Assembly (NCBI RefSeq): GCF_003260195.1 | Contig: NZ_QEIH01000001.1 | Coordinates: 186,001 to 250,000 of the forward strand | From: Lutibacter citreus | Lineage (GTDB): Bacteria > Bacteroidota > Bacteroidia > Flavobacteriales > Flavobacteriaceae | Direction: 5' to 3' | Length of the DNA stretch: 64,000 bases | Part shown: piece by piece, positions 50,347-59,588 of the stretch | Layout of the letters: each line of letters opens with the position of its first letter | Position numbering within the stretch: position 1 is the stretch's first letter | Notes under the pieces: generated by a model | The model's database searches: none | What the model saw: the letters and a program-made list of their open reading frames with translations, nothing else | What the model was told of the DNA's origin: nothing | Made by a program: the position numbers and the translations under genes

Positions 50347-51747
50347 TTAACTATGAATAGCTCTGTCATTAACATCTAAACAAGCTTCTTTAAAAGCTTC
50401 TGTATATGTTGGGTGCGCGTGTGATGAACGTGCAATATCTTCGCTAGAGGCTCTAAATTCCATTGCAATAACAGCTTCAGAAATCATATCTGCAGCTCTT
50501 GCACCAATCATATGAACTCCTAAAATTTCATCAGTTTCAGCATCTGCTAATACTTTTATTTGTCCATCAATATCCATGCTTGCTCTAGCTCTACCTAATG
50601 CACGCATAGCAAAGGATCCTGATTTGTAATTTACGCCAGCTTCTTTTAATTGTTCTTCAGTTTTACCTACACAAGCAACTTCTGGCCAAGTATAAACAAC
50701 ACCAGGAATTAAGTTGTAATCAATATGTGGTTTTTGACCAGCAATAATTTCAGCAACCATAGTTCCTTCTTCTTCTGCTTTATGAGCTAACATTGCACCT
50801 TTTACAACATCTCCAATAGCATAAATGTTCGAAACATTTGTTTGTAAATGCTCGTTAGTTTCTATTTGACCACGATCAGAAACTTTAATTCCTACGTTTT
50901 CTAATCCTAATCCTTCTGTATATGGTTTTCTTCCAACAGAGATTAAAGTGTAATCTCCTTTAAATTCAGTTGGAACTCCTTTTTTGTTATCTGCAGTAAC
51001 TACCACTTCATCTCCATTATTTACAACAGAAGTTACTTTATGACTTGTAAAGAATTTAATTCCTTGTTTTTTTAATGATTTTTGCAATTCTTTTGAAAGC
51101 ATTGCATCCATTCCTGGAGTAATTGTTGGCATATATTCAATTACTGAAACCTGTGATCCTAATCTGCTATAGACCGAACCTAATTCTAAACCAATAACTC
51201 CACCACCAATAACAATTAAATGTTTTGGTATTTCAGTTAAGCTTAAAGCTTCAGTAGACGTAATAACACGTTTTTTGTCTAATTCAATAAAAGGTAAGGT
51301 TGATGGTTTTGAGCCCGTAGCTATAATAATTTTTCCTGCTTCAATTTCTTCTGAAGAACCATCTTGTTTTGTTATAGTAATATGTGTAGCGTCTTTAAAA
51401 CTACCTAAACCTTGCAGTATTTCAATTTTATTTTTGTCCATTAAGTAGTTGATACCACCAGATGTTTGAGCAACTACTTCATTTTTTCGGGTAATCATTT
51501 GTTCAAAGTTTACTTCTAAACCTTTTACTTCAATTCCGTGAGTTTTAAAATGTTTAGTAGCATCGTAATAATGATGCGATGAATCTAGCAAAGCTTTTGA
51601 AGGAATACAACCTACATTTAAACAAGTTCCGCCAAGTGTGTTGTATTTTTCAATTATAGCAGTTTTTAATCCAAGTTGTGCACATCTAATTGCAGCAACA
51701 TATCCGCCAGGGCCAGAGCCTATTACAGCTACATCATATTTGCTCAT
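50347..51747 (-). CDS. lpdA: Dihydrolipoyl dehydrogenase (E3)
   Basis: 466 residues, standard length. It reoxidises dihydrolipoamide of the 2-oxoacid dehydrogenase complexes and the glycine cleavage system with NAD+. FAD motif VIGSGPGGYVAAI, redox disulfide C42/C47 (GGTCLNVGCIPSK), NAD motif VIGGGVIGLELGS and the C-terminal active-site His-Glu motif HAHPTYTEAF are all present. It is monocistronic, with a consensus -7 element about 26 nt upstream. Confidence 0.96.
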   Translation of the reverse strand: MSKYDVAVIGSGPGGYVAAIRCAQLGLKTAIIEKYNTLGGTCLNVGCIPSKALLDSSHHYYDATKHFKTHGIEVKGLEVNFEQMITRKNEVVAQTSGGINYLMDKNKIEILQGLGSFKDATHITITKQDGSSEEIEAGKIIIATGSKPSTLPFIELDKKRVITSTEALSLTEIPKHLIVIGGGVIGLELGSVYSRLGSQVSVIEYMPTITPGMDAMLSKELQKSLKKQGIKFFTSHKVTSVVNNGDEVVVTADNKKGVPTEFKGDYTLISVGRKPYTEGLGLENVGIKVSDRGQIETNEHLQTNVSNIYAIGDVVKGAMLAHKAEEEGTMVAEIIAGQKPHIDYNLIPGVVYTWPEVACVGKTEEQLKEAGVNYKSGSFAMRALGRARASMDIDGQIKVLADAETDEILGVHMIGARAADMISEAVIAMEFRASSEDIARSSHAHPTYTEAFKEACLDVNDRAIHS

Positions 51748-51772
51748 ATATTTTATTTAAGATATTGAAAGA

Positions 51773-51780
51773 CAAAAATA
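51773..51780 (-). promoter_or_regulatory. lpdA -7 element
   Basis: On the minus strand TATTTTTG (TAnnTTTG), about 26 nt before the start codon at 51747. Confidence 0.55.
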
Positions 51781-51980
51781 GGAAAATAATTAGTTAAACC
51801 TAAGGAATATTATATTCAGGTTGAATCAAATTGTAATTATTATAAATATCTAAAAATCAGTTGCTGGAGACTGTAGTAATATTTTAAAAAAATATTGGGA
51901 ATTTATTATTGTAATTTGACCATTTATTAATGTTTTGCTTCAATCTGTTAAGTTTTCACAAAAAAGACACCCTATATTTA

Positions 51981-52203
51981 TTGATATAATAAGGTTTGCC
52001 CTATCTTTGTTCTATTGAGAAAGGTCCCCCCACAAAACTCACTATTTTTTTTTACCCAATAAAATTATTTAATTATAACCCCACTTATAATTATAATAAG
52101 AGATTCTATATTTTAATTTTTCATTTAGTAAAATGTTTTTACATAGCTAATTTGAAAATTAGATATGGAGTTGATGGTTAATTTTAACTAAAATAAAAAG
52201 ATT
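51981..52203 (+). promoter_or_regulatory. Promoter and long leader of the SprB-like operon
   Basis: TTG (51981-51983) and TATCTTTG (52002-52009), 18 bp apart, form a good -33/-7 promoter. Transcription from about 52016 would give a leader near 188 nt, much longer than for other genes here. The leader has a C-run CCCCCCACAA (52026-52035) and another CCCCAC (about 52080). It holds a 61-codon frame without family character. The rest of the 456-bp gap is AT-rich and shows nothing else to me. Confidence 0.7.
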
Positions 52204-55200
52204 ATGAAAAAAATTACTTTATTCATTTTTTTAGCTTTCTGTTGTAAGAGTGTTTCGGCGCAAATTGGTCAACAAGAACCATCATTAAGGTCAGGTGTTA
52301 CGTTTGAGTGGTCTGATTATCAGAGTGCAGACTATGATCTGCCTGTAACTATTAAGGCTGTGAAGTATATTAATCCTTTAGATGGCGAAGTATATAATTA
52401 TAACACTTTTGTTGTTCCTGCATACTACCAATTAACTAAGGTAGGACCTTACGGGGATGATTATAATCATATATATGAAAATGGTGTGAAGTTATTGAGT
52501 GGAGGTCCTACCTTAACAAGTGCTTCTGCTACTATGGATATATATGATAATAATAGTTGGGATGATAGAGCTATTGAGGCTTTTAGGGATCAGAATTTGA
52601 ATCATTATTTTGAGTCAAACGGTAATGGACGAGATTTTTGCAAAGTTTTTAATTCGCGTTATCTTGATTCAACTGACCCTCTAGCAGCTCAAAAGCAAAC
52701 AATATATTATGACCCTGCAATTCCGTCAAATTCAAATGGGCTTTTAGCTGTTACGGAGCGTGGAGGAAATAATTGTTATTATATAGAGGTTTGGGGAACA
52801 ACTGCAAGTAATAATGCAGTACATAAATTAGGAGATACATTTGTTAGGGATGGTGGTCAGGATTGGTGGAATGATTGGACTCTTCATGATCCAGAAGGAG
52901 ATTCAGATTATTTTAGATCTGGACGTTTACAAAACAATGGACAGGTTATTGGAATAGCATTATTCAAATTAAATAGTTTAGCCCCTACGGGTTCTAAAAT
53001 TACAAGAGTAGAATTTACAGCTGCTTCAGCGGACAATGGAGATGGTAAATTTTTTATTTTACAAACATATGCTGTAGATCAAAAAAAGGTAGGTTGTAAA
53101 GGAATACCTATTAATGGAGATCTTAATATTGATAATAATGTTCCTGAAGGTTCTACATATGGTAATGTATCAGATTCTGCAGTTATTTTAAATACGGATG
53201 GTACTTATACATATACTCCAGATCCTAATTTTGTAGGAGATTTTGAATTTGAGTATGATGTATGTTTACCAGCTTCAAATGGTTCAATTTGTGAAACTGC
53301 AAAAGTTACTTTATCATTTTTACATCCAGATACACCAGTTGGAATTATTACAAATCCTACTTGTACTGTTTCAACAGGAAGTATTTCAGTAAGTTCTCCA
53401 ATTACCGGATCTACTTATACATTAACAAGACCATCTCCAGCTACAACTATACGAACAGGTACTATTTTTAATAATTTGAATTCTGGAAATTATACTTTAA
53501 CTGAAACCAATGCAGCAGGATGTGTTTCCGATGCTGCAAACCTAAAGATAGAGGGGCGGATAGATGTTAATGCTGAGGCGGGCCCAAGTAAAAAAATTAC
53601 ATGTAGGGATGATACGGTTGTTTTAAATGGAAGTTCAAATAATCAAAATGTTACATATTTATGGACTACTTCAAATGGTATTATTGATAGTGGAGCAACT
53701 ACATTAACACCAACTGTTAGTCAATCTGGAATATATACTTTAACTGTAACGGGTACTGAATCAGGATGTTCAGATAGTGATACTGTCATAGTAAATAAAG
53801 ATATTACTAAACCAATAACAGTTTTAACTGCTGAAACAACGGAATTAACATGTTTAGTGAAAAGTATAGTTTTAGATGCAAGTGCAAGTACTGGTGGAGA
53901 TAGTTTTTATTGGAGTACAGGAGAAACAACTTCAAGAATTACCATTACTGATCCAGGAAATTATTATGTATTTGTTTCAAAAGCTTCTAATGGTTGTTCA
54001 AAAATGAAAACTATTAGAATAACTCAAGATAACAAAGAGCCAGAAGTTGTAATAAAAGGTGATTCAAAATTAACTTGTTCAACAACAAGTGTAGTATTAG
54101 ACGCAAGTAGCTCAATAGTTCAAGGAACAGCAAGTTATTTATGGAGTACAGGAGCAATAACATCAACTATAAACGTTGAAGAGCCTGGAGATTATAGTGT
54201 AACTGTAACCGATTCTAATAATGGATGTTCGAAAACAAAAATAATAACAATTACAGAAGATATTAAAGAACCAGAAGTTGTAATAACAGGAGATTCAGAG
54301 TTGACTTGTTCAACTACAAGTGTAACATTAGATGCAGGTAGTTCAACAGTTCAAGGAATATCAAGTTATTTATGGAGTACAGGAGCAACAACATCAACTA
54401 TAAATGTTACTGAGCCTGGAAATTATAGTGTAACAGTTACAGATTCAGCAAATGGATGTGATGCAACAAGTGAAGTATTTACAGTAACAGAAAATATTAT
54501 AGAGCCAGAAGTTGTAATAATAGGAGATTCAGAGTTGACTTGTTCAACTACAAGTGTAACATTAGATGCCGGTAGTTCAATAGTTCAAGAAACCGCAAGT
54601 TACTTATGGAGTACAGGAGCAACAACATCAACTATAAATGTTGAAGAACCTGGAGATTATAGTGTAACAGTTACAGATTCAGAAAATGGATGTGATGCAA
54701 CAAGTGAAGTATTCATAGTAACAGAAGATATTAAAGAACCAGAAATTGTAATAACAGGAGATTCAGAGTTGACTTGTTCAACTACAAGTGTAACATTAGA
54801 TGCAGGTAGTTCAACAGTTCAAGGAACAGCAAGTTACTTATGGAGTACAGGAGAAACAACATTAACTATAGATGTTACAGAACCTGGAGATTATAGTGTA
54901 ACAGTTACAGATTTAGCAAATGGATGTGATGCAACAAGTGAAGTATTTGCAGTAACAGAAGATATTAAAGAACCAGAAGTTGTAATAACAGGAGATTCAG
55001 AGTTAACTTGTTTAATTACAAGTGTAACATTAGACGCCAGTAGTTCAACAGTTCAAGGAGCAGCAAGTTACTTATGGAGTACAGGAGCAACAACATCAAC
55101 TATAAATGTTGAAGAACCTGGGGATTATAGCGTAACAGTAACAGATTCAGAAAATGGATGCTCAAGTACTAGTGATATTTTTAAGGTTTCTCAAGACATA

Positions 55201-56238
55201 GAGGTAGTAGATGCTAAAATTACTGGAGACTCAGAGTTGACATGTTTAGTTACAAATGTAACATTAGATGCAGGTAGTTCCATAGTTCAAGGAACCGCAA
55301 GTTACTTATGGAGTACAGGAGCAATAACATCAACTATAAATGTTATTGAGCCCGGAGATTATAGTGTTACAGTAACAGATTTAGATAATGGATGTGATGC
55401 AACAAGTGAGGTATTCGCAGTAACAGAAGATATTATTGAGCCAGAAGTTGTAATAACAGGAGATTCAGAGTTGACTTGTTCAACTACAAGTGTAACATTA
55501 GATGCAGGTAGTTCAACAGTTCAAGGAACAGCTGGTTATTTATGGAACACAGGAGCAATAACAGCAACTATAGATGTTACAGAACCGGGAGATTACAGTG
55601 TAACAGTAACAGATTTAGATAATGGATGTTCTAATACAAGTGAAATTGTTGAAATAACTCAAAATTTAACAGGTGTTAATGAGAAAGCTAATATTTGTGA
55701 TGAATTAACTGACGTTAAGTTTGGAGAAATATTAACCGTTAATCTTAATGATTACTTAAGTTCAGCTGAAGATAATATTGGAACTTGGGTTAGTATTGGT
55801 AATGAATTCAGCCTGAATGGAAATATGTTTGATGTTATAAAGGATAATACAGGTACAAGTTACATTTTTGAATATACGGATGATAATGGTTGTATTTCTG
55901 AATTGACTATCCAAACTTGTAAAGTTTTACCGTGTTCTTCACCTGAAGATTTAGATATTTCAAAAGTATTAACTCCAAATGGTGATGGCTATAATGATTA
56001 CTTTGAAGTTCTTGGAGCAGATGAATGTGGTTTTACAGTTAATCTTCAAATAATTAATAGGTGGGGTAAAATGATATATCAATCTGATAATTATCAAAAC
56101 AATTGGGATGGACATACTAATACCGGAGGTTTAACAATTGGAACTAGTTCTAATTTACCAACAGGAACATACTTTTATATTGTAAAAGTTGTAGGAATTG
56201 AACCAATTACAGGATATATATATTTAGGTACTCATTAA
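52204..56238 (+). CDS. SprB-like gliding/adhesin protein with seven tandem repeats, T9SS type B domain
   Basis: 1,344 residues. After a signal peptide (ends VSAQ) comes an N-terminal region (about 20-300) with no recognised domain, a cadherin-like Ig domain (about 305-380), two PKD-like Ig domains (about 455-610), then seven repeats of 77-78 residues (about 612-1156) with the core GDSELTCSTTSVTLDAGSS and YLWSTGATTSTI. Each carries two Cys. The C-terminus (VLTPNGDGYNDYFEVLG to GYIYLGTH) is the gliding-motility-associated CHU_C domain used as a type B T9SS signal. The following PorP/SprF and OmpA-type genes are the usual partners for attaching such proteins to the surface. It has a long C-tract leader. 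Confidence 0.9.
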   Translation: MKKITLFIFLAFCCKSVSAQIGQQEPSLRSGVTFEWSDYQSADYDLPVTIKAVKYINPLDGEVYNYNTFVVPAYYQLTKVGPYGDDYNHIYENGVKLLSGGPTLTSASATMDIYDNNSWDDRAIEAFRDQNLNHYFESNGNGRDFCKVFNSRYLDSTDPLAAQKQTIYYDPAIPSNSNGLLAVTERGGNNCYYIEVWGTTASNNAVHKLGDTFVRDGGQDWWNDWTLHDPEGDSDYFRSGRLQNNGQVIGIALFKLNSLAPTGSKITRVEFTAASADNGDGKFFILQTYAVDQKKVGCKGIPINGDLNIDNNVPEGSTYGNVSDSAVILNTDGTYTYTPDPNFVGDFEFEYDVCLPASNGSICETAKVTLSFLHPDTPVGIITNPTCTVSTGSISVSSPITGSTYTLTRPSPATTIRTGTIFNNLNSGNYTLTETNAAGCVSDAANLKIEGRIDVNAEAGPSKKITCRDDTVVLNGSSNNQNVTYLWTTSNGIIDSGATTLTPTVSQSGIYTLTVTGTESGCSDSDTVIVNKDITKPITVLTAETTELTCLVKSIVLDASASTGGDSFYWSTGETTSRITITDPGNYYVFVSKASNGCSKMKTIRITQDNKEPEVVIKGDSKLTCSTTSVVLDASSSIVQGTASYLWSTGAITSTINVEEPGDYSVTVTDSNNGCSKTKIITITEDIKEPEVVITGDSELTCSTTSVTLDAGSSTVQGISSYLWSTGATTSTINVTEPGNYSVTVTDSANGCDATSEVFTVTENIIEPEVVIIGDSELTCSTTSVTLDAGSSIVQETASYLWSTGATTSTINVEEPGDYSVTVTDSENGCDATSEVFIVTEDIKEPEIVITGDSELTCSTTSVTLDAGSSTVQGTASYLWSTGETTLTIDVTEPGDYSVTVTDLANGCDATSEVFAVTEDIKEPEVVITGDSELTCLITSVTLDASSSTVQGAASYLWSTGATTSTINVEEPGDYSVTVTDSENGCSSTSDIFKVSQDIEVVDAKITGDSELTCLVTNVTLDAGSSIVQGTASYLWSTGAITSTINVIEPGDYSVTVTDLDNGCDATSEVFAVTEDIIEPEVVITGDSELTCSTTSVTLDAGSSTVQGTAGYLWNTGAITATIDVTEPGDYSVTVTDLDNGCSNTSEIVEITQNLTGVNEKANICDELTDVKFGEILTVNLNDYLSSAEDNIGTWVSIGNEFSLNGNMFDVIKDNTGTSYIFEYTDDNGCISELTIQTCKVLPCSSPEDLDISKVLTPNGDGYNDYFEVLGADECGFTVNLQIINRWGKMIYQSDNYQNNWDGHTNTGGLTIGTSSNLPTGTYFYIVKVVGIEPITGYIYLGTH
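54037..55671 (+). repeat. Seven tandem 231/234-bp coding repeats
   Basis: Unit starts at 54037, 54268, 54502, 54736, 54970, 55204 and 55438. The first is 231 bp and the others 234 bp. The units are highly alike at DNA level, mainly differing in the last 15 residues of each. Copy number is likely to vary between strains by slippage or recombination, and short-read assemblies may collapse it. Confidence 0.92.
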
Positions 56239-56250
56239 AAAAATAAAACT

Positions 56251-57174
56251 ATGAAGCGTATAATTATCTTTTTAGTAATGGTTGTATTAGGATTGGAATA
56301 TTCTAACGCGCAACAGTTACCACAGTTTACACAATATATGTACAATACTATTGCTATAAATCCTGCTTATGCAGGTAGTAGAGACGCCTTAAGTATTGTA
56401 GGTTTAAATAGAAATCAATGGGCGGGATTTGATGGAGGACCACAAACACAAACACTGTCTATTCATTCTCCACTTAGAAATGAAAAGATTGGATTAGGGT
56501 TGTCTTTAATAAATGATAAAACCGGTTATGAAAATTTCACTTATGTTTATGCAGATTTTTCATATACTTTGAAGATTGCTGAAGAGTTAAACTTAAGTTT
56601 TGGTTTAAAAGGAGGTATGACGCATTATAAATTATCAGATGAATTGTATACCGATTTAAAAGTTGGCCAAGATCCTTATTTTAACGAAAAATTAAATAGA
56701 TGGAATGAGAATTTTGGGGCTGGTATTTTAATCCATTCTAATAGATGGTACGCAGGTTTATCTGTTCCAAAAATGATTAATCATGATTTAAATAATGATA
56801 CGGATTATGCAGCCTTAGAAAGAGTTCATTATTATGCAATTGGAGGATATGTTTTTGATTTAAATGAAAATTTAAAATTAAAACCATCCTTTATGTTTAA
56901 ATATACTAAAGGAGCTCCTGTATCGGTTGATTTAACTGCGAACTTGCTATTTTATGAGAAGTTTTGGTTAGGAGGCTCTTATAGGTTTAACGGAGATCAG
57001 AATGCTTTAGGAGCCTTGGTGGATTTTCAAGTTTCCGATCAATTTAGAGTTGGTTATACTTATGAAATTCCAACAGGAGAAATTAGACCTTATACATCAG
57101 GTTCTCACGAAATATTATTAATGTATGAATTTAGATTTTTAAAGAGAAAACAAAAATCTCCTAGATATTTTTAA
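56251..57174 (+). CDS. PorP/SprF-family outer-membrane protein
   Basis: 307 residues. Signal peptide (ends SNAQ) and a barrel protein whose start QLPQFTQYMYNTIAINPAYAG is the clear PorP/SprF signature. In Flavobacterium SprF is needed to secrete or attach SprB, and each T9SS type B protein tends to have its own PorP/SprF copy. Here it lies 12 nt after the SprB-like gene, as expected for a dedicated pair. Followed 8 nt later by the OmpA-family gene. Confidence 0.93.
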   Translation: MKRIIIFLVMVVLGLEYSNAQQLPQFTQYMYNTIAINPAYAGSRDALSIVGLNRNQWAGFDGGPQTQTLSIHSPLRNEKIGLGLSLINDKTGYENFTYVYADFSYTLKIAEELNLSFGLKGGMTHYKLSDELYTDLKVGQDPYFNEKLNRWNENFGAGILIHSNRWYAGLSVPKMINHDLNNDTDYAALERVHYYAIGGYVFDLNENLKLKPSFMFKYTKGAPVSVDLTANLLFYEKFWLGGSYRFNGDQNALGALVDFQVSDQFRVGYTYEIPTGEIRPYTSGSHEILLMYEFRFLKRKQKSPRYF

Positions 57175-57182
57175 CCAAATAA

Positions 57183-59111
57183 ATGATAAAAATTATGAAA
57201 AATATAAATGTTTTATTTGTTGCTTTGGTTTTAATAAGCACATCAATATTTGGACAAACAGCTAAGCAAAAAAGAGCTGAAAGACAATTTAACAACTTTT
57301 CATTTGTAAAAGCTATAAGTACTTATGAAAAGTTAATAGACACTAGTTTTAATAAACATTATGCCTTGCGTAAATTAGGTGATGCATATATAATGTTAAG
57401 ACAGCCAGAAAAAGCATTAGAAATTTATAAAGAGGTTGTAAAACAAGAAAATGTTCCTTCTGAATATTATTTGTATTATGCCCAAACGCTAAGAGCAAAT
57501 GGAAAGTATGAAGCATCTAAAAAATGGATGAAAAAATTTAAAGAAGCCGGGAATAGTGAAGATTCAAGAGTAAAAAGCTTTTTTAAAAATGATGATTTGG
57601 CTAGTGCAATTTTTAATTCTTCAGAAAAAAATACAATTGAAAAGCTTGAAATCAATACAAAATTTAACGAATTTGGAGCTGTAGAATTAAACGATCAAAT
57701 TGTTTTTAGTTCTTCAAGAGATGAGGGGATTTCAATAAAAAGATTATACTCATGGGATAAACAACCAATGTTAGATCTATATGAAGTAGCAAAGGATGGT
57801 TCAGTGGAATCTACTTCACCTATTAACGGAAATGTAAATACAATTCATCACGAAGGACCAGCAACGTTTAATAGTGATGGTACAAAAATGTATTTTTCAA
57901 GAAATAATTATCATGGATCAAAAAAAATTAATGATCCAAATGGAATTATGCAGGTTGGAATATACAGTGCTGATTTAGAAGATGGAAAATGGGTAAATAT
58001 AAAGCCAACCAATTTAAACAACCCAAATTATATTGTATATCATCCTTCACTTAGTAAAGATGGTAAAAAATTGTATTTTTCTTCAGATATGCCAGGAGGT
58101 AAAGGAGGAACTGATATTTATGTTTCTGACATTTTGGAAGACGGCACTTTAGGAGCTCCAAAAAACTTAGGGGATGTTATTAATACAGAAGGAAATGAAG
58201 CTTTTCCATTTATATATAATGAAGAAGAGACATTGTATTTTTCTTCTGATGGACATGTTGGGATGGGATTAATGGATGTGTTTGCATCTGTAAAAGATAA
58301 AAACAATACAATAGTTAATGTTATTAATCTTGGAGAACCAATAAATAGTAAAAAAGATGATATAGGATATTATTTAGCTAAAGACGGTTTTAGTGGTTTT
58401 ATTTCGTCTAACAGAAAAGGAGGAAAAGGAGGCGATGATATTTATTCATTTACAAGAATTCCACCTTTAACATTAAAAGGAACTATTTTTGATGCTGTTA
58501 ACAACAAACCAATAGCTGGAGGAAAAGTTGTTCTAGCAAGAGAAAACGGAGAAGAATTAGCCTATTTTATAACAAAAGAAGATGGAACTTATGAGCATAT
58601 AATTCCTAGAGATGAAAATTTTGTTCTAAAAGGGGCAAAAGAAAAATACCAGGATATAGCAAAAAACTTTAGTTCTTTTGGTTTAGAAAAGAAAAAAGAA
58701 TTAATAGTTGATTTAAATATAGCAATGAAACCAATTGAAGATGTGGTTGTCTTAGCAGATTTAGAAAATATTTATTTTGATCTAGATAAATACAATATAA
58801 GGCCAGATGCAGCCGTTGAATTAGATAAGGTTGTTGCCTTATTAAAAAATTATCCAGATATGGTAATAAGATTAGAATCCCATACAGATAGTAGAGCAAA
58901 TGATCAATATAATATGATACTCTCAAATAATAGAGCAAAAGCTACCTATGAATATATTATTTCTAAGGGTATAACTCCAGAAAGAATATCAAATTATGAA
59001 GGTTTTGGAGAAACACAATTAGTTAATAAATGTTCTAACGGTGTTAAATGCTCAAACGAAGAACATCAGTTAAATAGAAGAACTGAATTTATAATCATAA
59101 AAATGAAATAA
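57183..59111 (+). CDS. OmpA-family protein with TPR and PD40 repeats
   Basis: 642 residues (638 if the Met at 57195 is used, which gives the cleaner signal peptide ending IFGQ). Domains in order: TPR-like helices (about 25-120), a PD40/WD40-like propeller (about 150-430; blades with LYFSSDMPGGKGGTDIYVS and similar), a carboxypeptidase-like beta domain (about 435-510), and an OmpA domain (about 525-642; LENIYFDLDKYNIRP, HTDSRANDQYN, SNNRAKATYEYI) that binds peptidoglycan. Such proteins accompany SprB/SprF and resemble PorE of T9SS. It is the last gene of the operon; a tandem hairpin element begins 6 nt after its stop. Confidence 0.92.
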   Translation: MIKIMKNINVLFVALVLISTSIFGQTAKQKRAERQFNNFSFVKAISTYEKLIDTSFNKHYALRKLGDAYIMLRQPEKALEIYKEVVKQENVPSEYYLYYAQTLRANGKYEASKKWMKKFKEAGNSEDSRVKSFFKNDDLASAIFNSSEKNTIEKLEINTKFNEFGAVELNDQIVFSSSRDEGISIKRLYSWDKQPMLDLYEVAKDGSVESTSPINGNVNTIHHEGPATFNSDGTKMYFSRNNYHGSKKINDPNGIMQVGIYSADLEDGKWVNIKPTNLNNPNYIVYHPSLSKDGKKLYFSSDMPGGKGGTDIYVSDILEDGTLGAPKNLGDVINTEGNEAFPFIYNEEETLYFSSDGHVGMGLMDVFASVKDKNNTIVNVINLGEPINSKKDDIGYYLAKDGFSGFISSNRKGGKGGDDIYSFTRIPPLTLKGTIFDAVNNKPIAGGKVVLARENGEELAYFITKEDGTYEHIIPRDENFVLKGAKEKYQDIAKNFSSFGLEKKKELIVDLNIAMKPIEDVVVLADLENIYFDLDKYNIRPDAAVELDKVVALLKNYPDMVIRLESHTDSRANDQYNMILSNNRAKATYEYIISKGITPERISNYEGFGETQLVNKCSNGVKCSNEEHQLNRRTEFIIIKMK

Positions 59112-59116
59112 TAAAG

Positions 59117-59192
59117 GCAGTCGTATTATTAATTACTTGATTTACTACCGTTGTGGGGACGACAATTTTCTCGAGAATTAATATGCGACTGC
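59117..59192 (+). ncRNA. Structured RNA element, copy 1
   Basis: 76 nt. GCAGTCG / CGACTGC close a long stem that continues (with one bulge each) through ATTAATT / AATTAAT and CTTGA / TCGAG. An inner hairpin GTTGT-GGGG-ACGAC (59150-59163) exposes a GGGG loop. U-G pairs in the inner stem and in CTTGA/TCGAG are kept on the plus strand and would be C-A mismatches on the other, so plus is the working strand. TTATTTTTAT follows, so it may also end the ompA transcript. Confidence 0.6.
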
Positions 59193-59259
59193 TTATTTTT
59201 ATAATAAATTCATAAATTTTAATTAGTTTTTATTATTATTGCAATAATTAATATTTAGA

Positions 59260-59344
59260 GCAGTCGTTATATTAGAATACTTCTTGAATAAAGATTACGT
59301 TGTGGGGACGACAAAATTCTCAAGACTTTAAAATATGCGACTGG
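59260..59344 (+). ncRNA. Structured RNA element, copy 2
   Basis: 85 nt, with the same inner hairpin GTTGTGGGGACGAC (59299-59312, identical) and the same outer ends (GCAGTCG, CGACTGG). The middle stem is TCTTGA / TCAAGA, where copy 1 has CTTGA / TCGAG, so the pairing is kept despite base changes. Spacing between copies is 67 nt of AT-rich sequence. Confidence 0.6.
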
Positions 59345-59350
59345 TTCTAT

Positions 59351-59533
59351 TTATTTAATTCCTGATGATGGAATAACTAACTCACCTTTGTGATTTTTAT
59401 ATTTAAAACCAGGTGTTAAAGTAGAAATGACAATATTATTATTATTATCATTTCTACTTTTTTTTAATGATGGTTTAACAACTTTTAAACAAGTGTCATT
59501 TAAACTTTCTCTTTGTATTCTTGATGTGTTCAT
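59351..59533 (-). CDS. Small protein of 60 residues, C-terminal motif shared with the 35-residue protein
   Basis: A polar, basic protein with one Cys (C15) and a poly-Asn stretch (DNNNNN). Its C-terminal part STLTPGFKYKNHKGELVIP is matched by NTIIPGFNYKNKSGEIVKP in the short frame at 62676. I know no family. It has no signal peptide or membrane helix. It lies downstream of the CAP lipoprotein gene on the same strand (gap 55 nt), and its leader has TCCCCACAAC, complementary over 10 nt to the loop of the structured RNAs. Coding status rests on the shared motif. Confidence 0.6.
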   Translation of the reverse strand: MNTSRIQRESLNDTCLKVVKPSLKKSRNDNNNNIVISTLTPGFKYKNHKGELVIPSSGIK

Positions 59534-59588
59534 AATATTCGAGATTTTAATTCATTAAAAGTATTTGTTGTGGGGAATTTGCGTATTT

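Noticed and set aside
51996-52181. 61-codon frame in the leader of the SprB-like operon
   Set aside because: It starts within the promoter, has no family character, and is best read as an untranslated leader.
59117-59344. Integron attC sites or CRISPR repeats
   Set aside because: The ends lack RYYYAAC/GTTRRRY cores, there are only two copies of unequal length, and no integrase, cas genes or spacer pattern are present.
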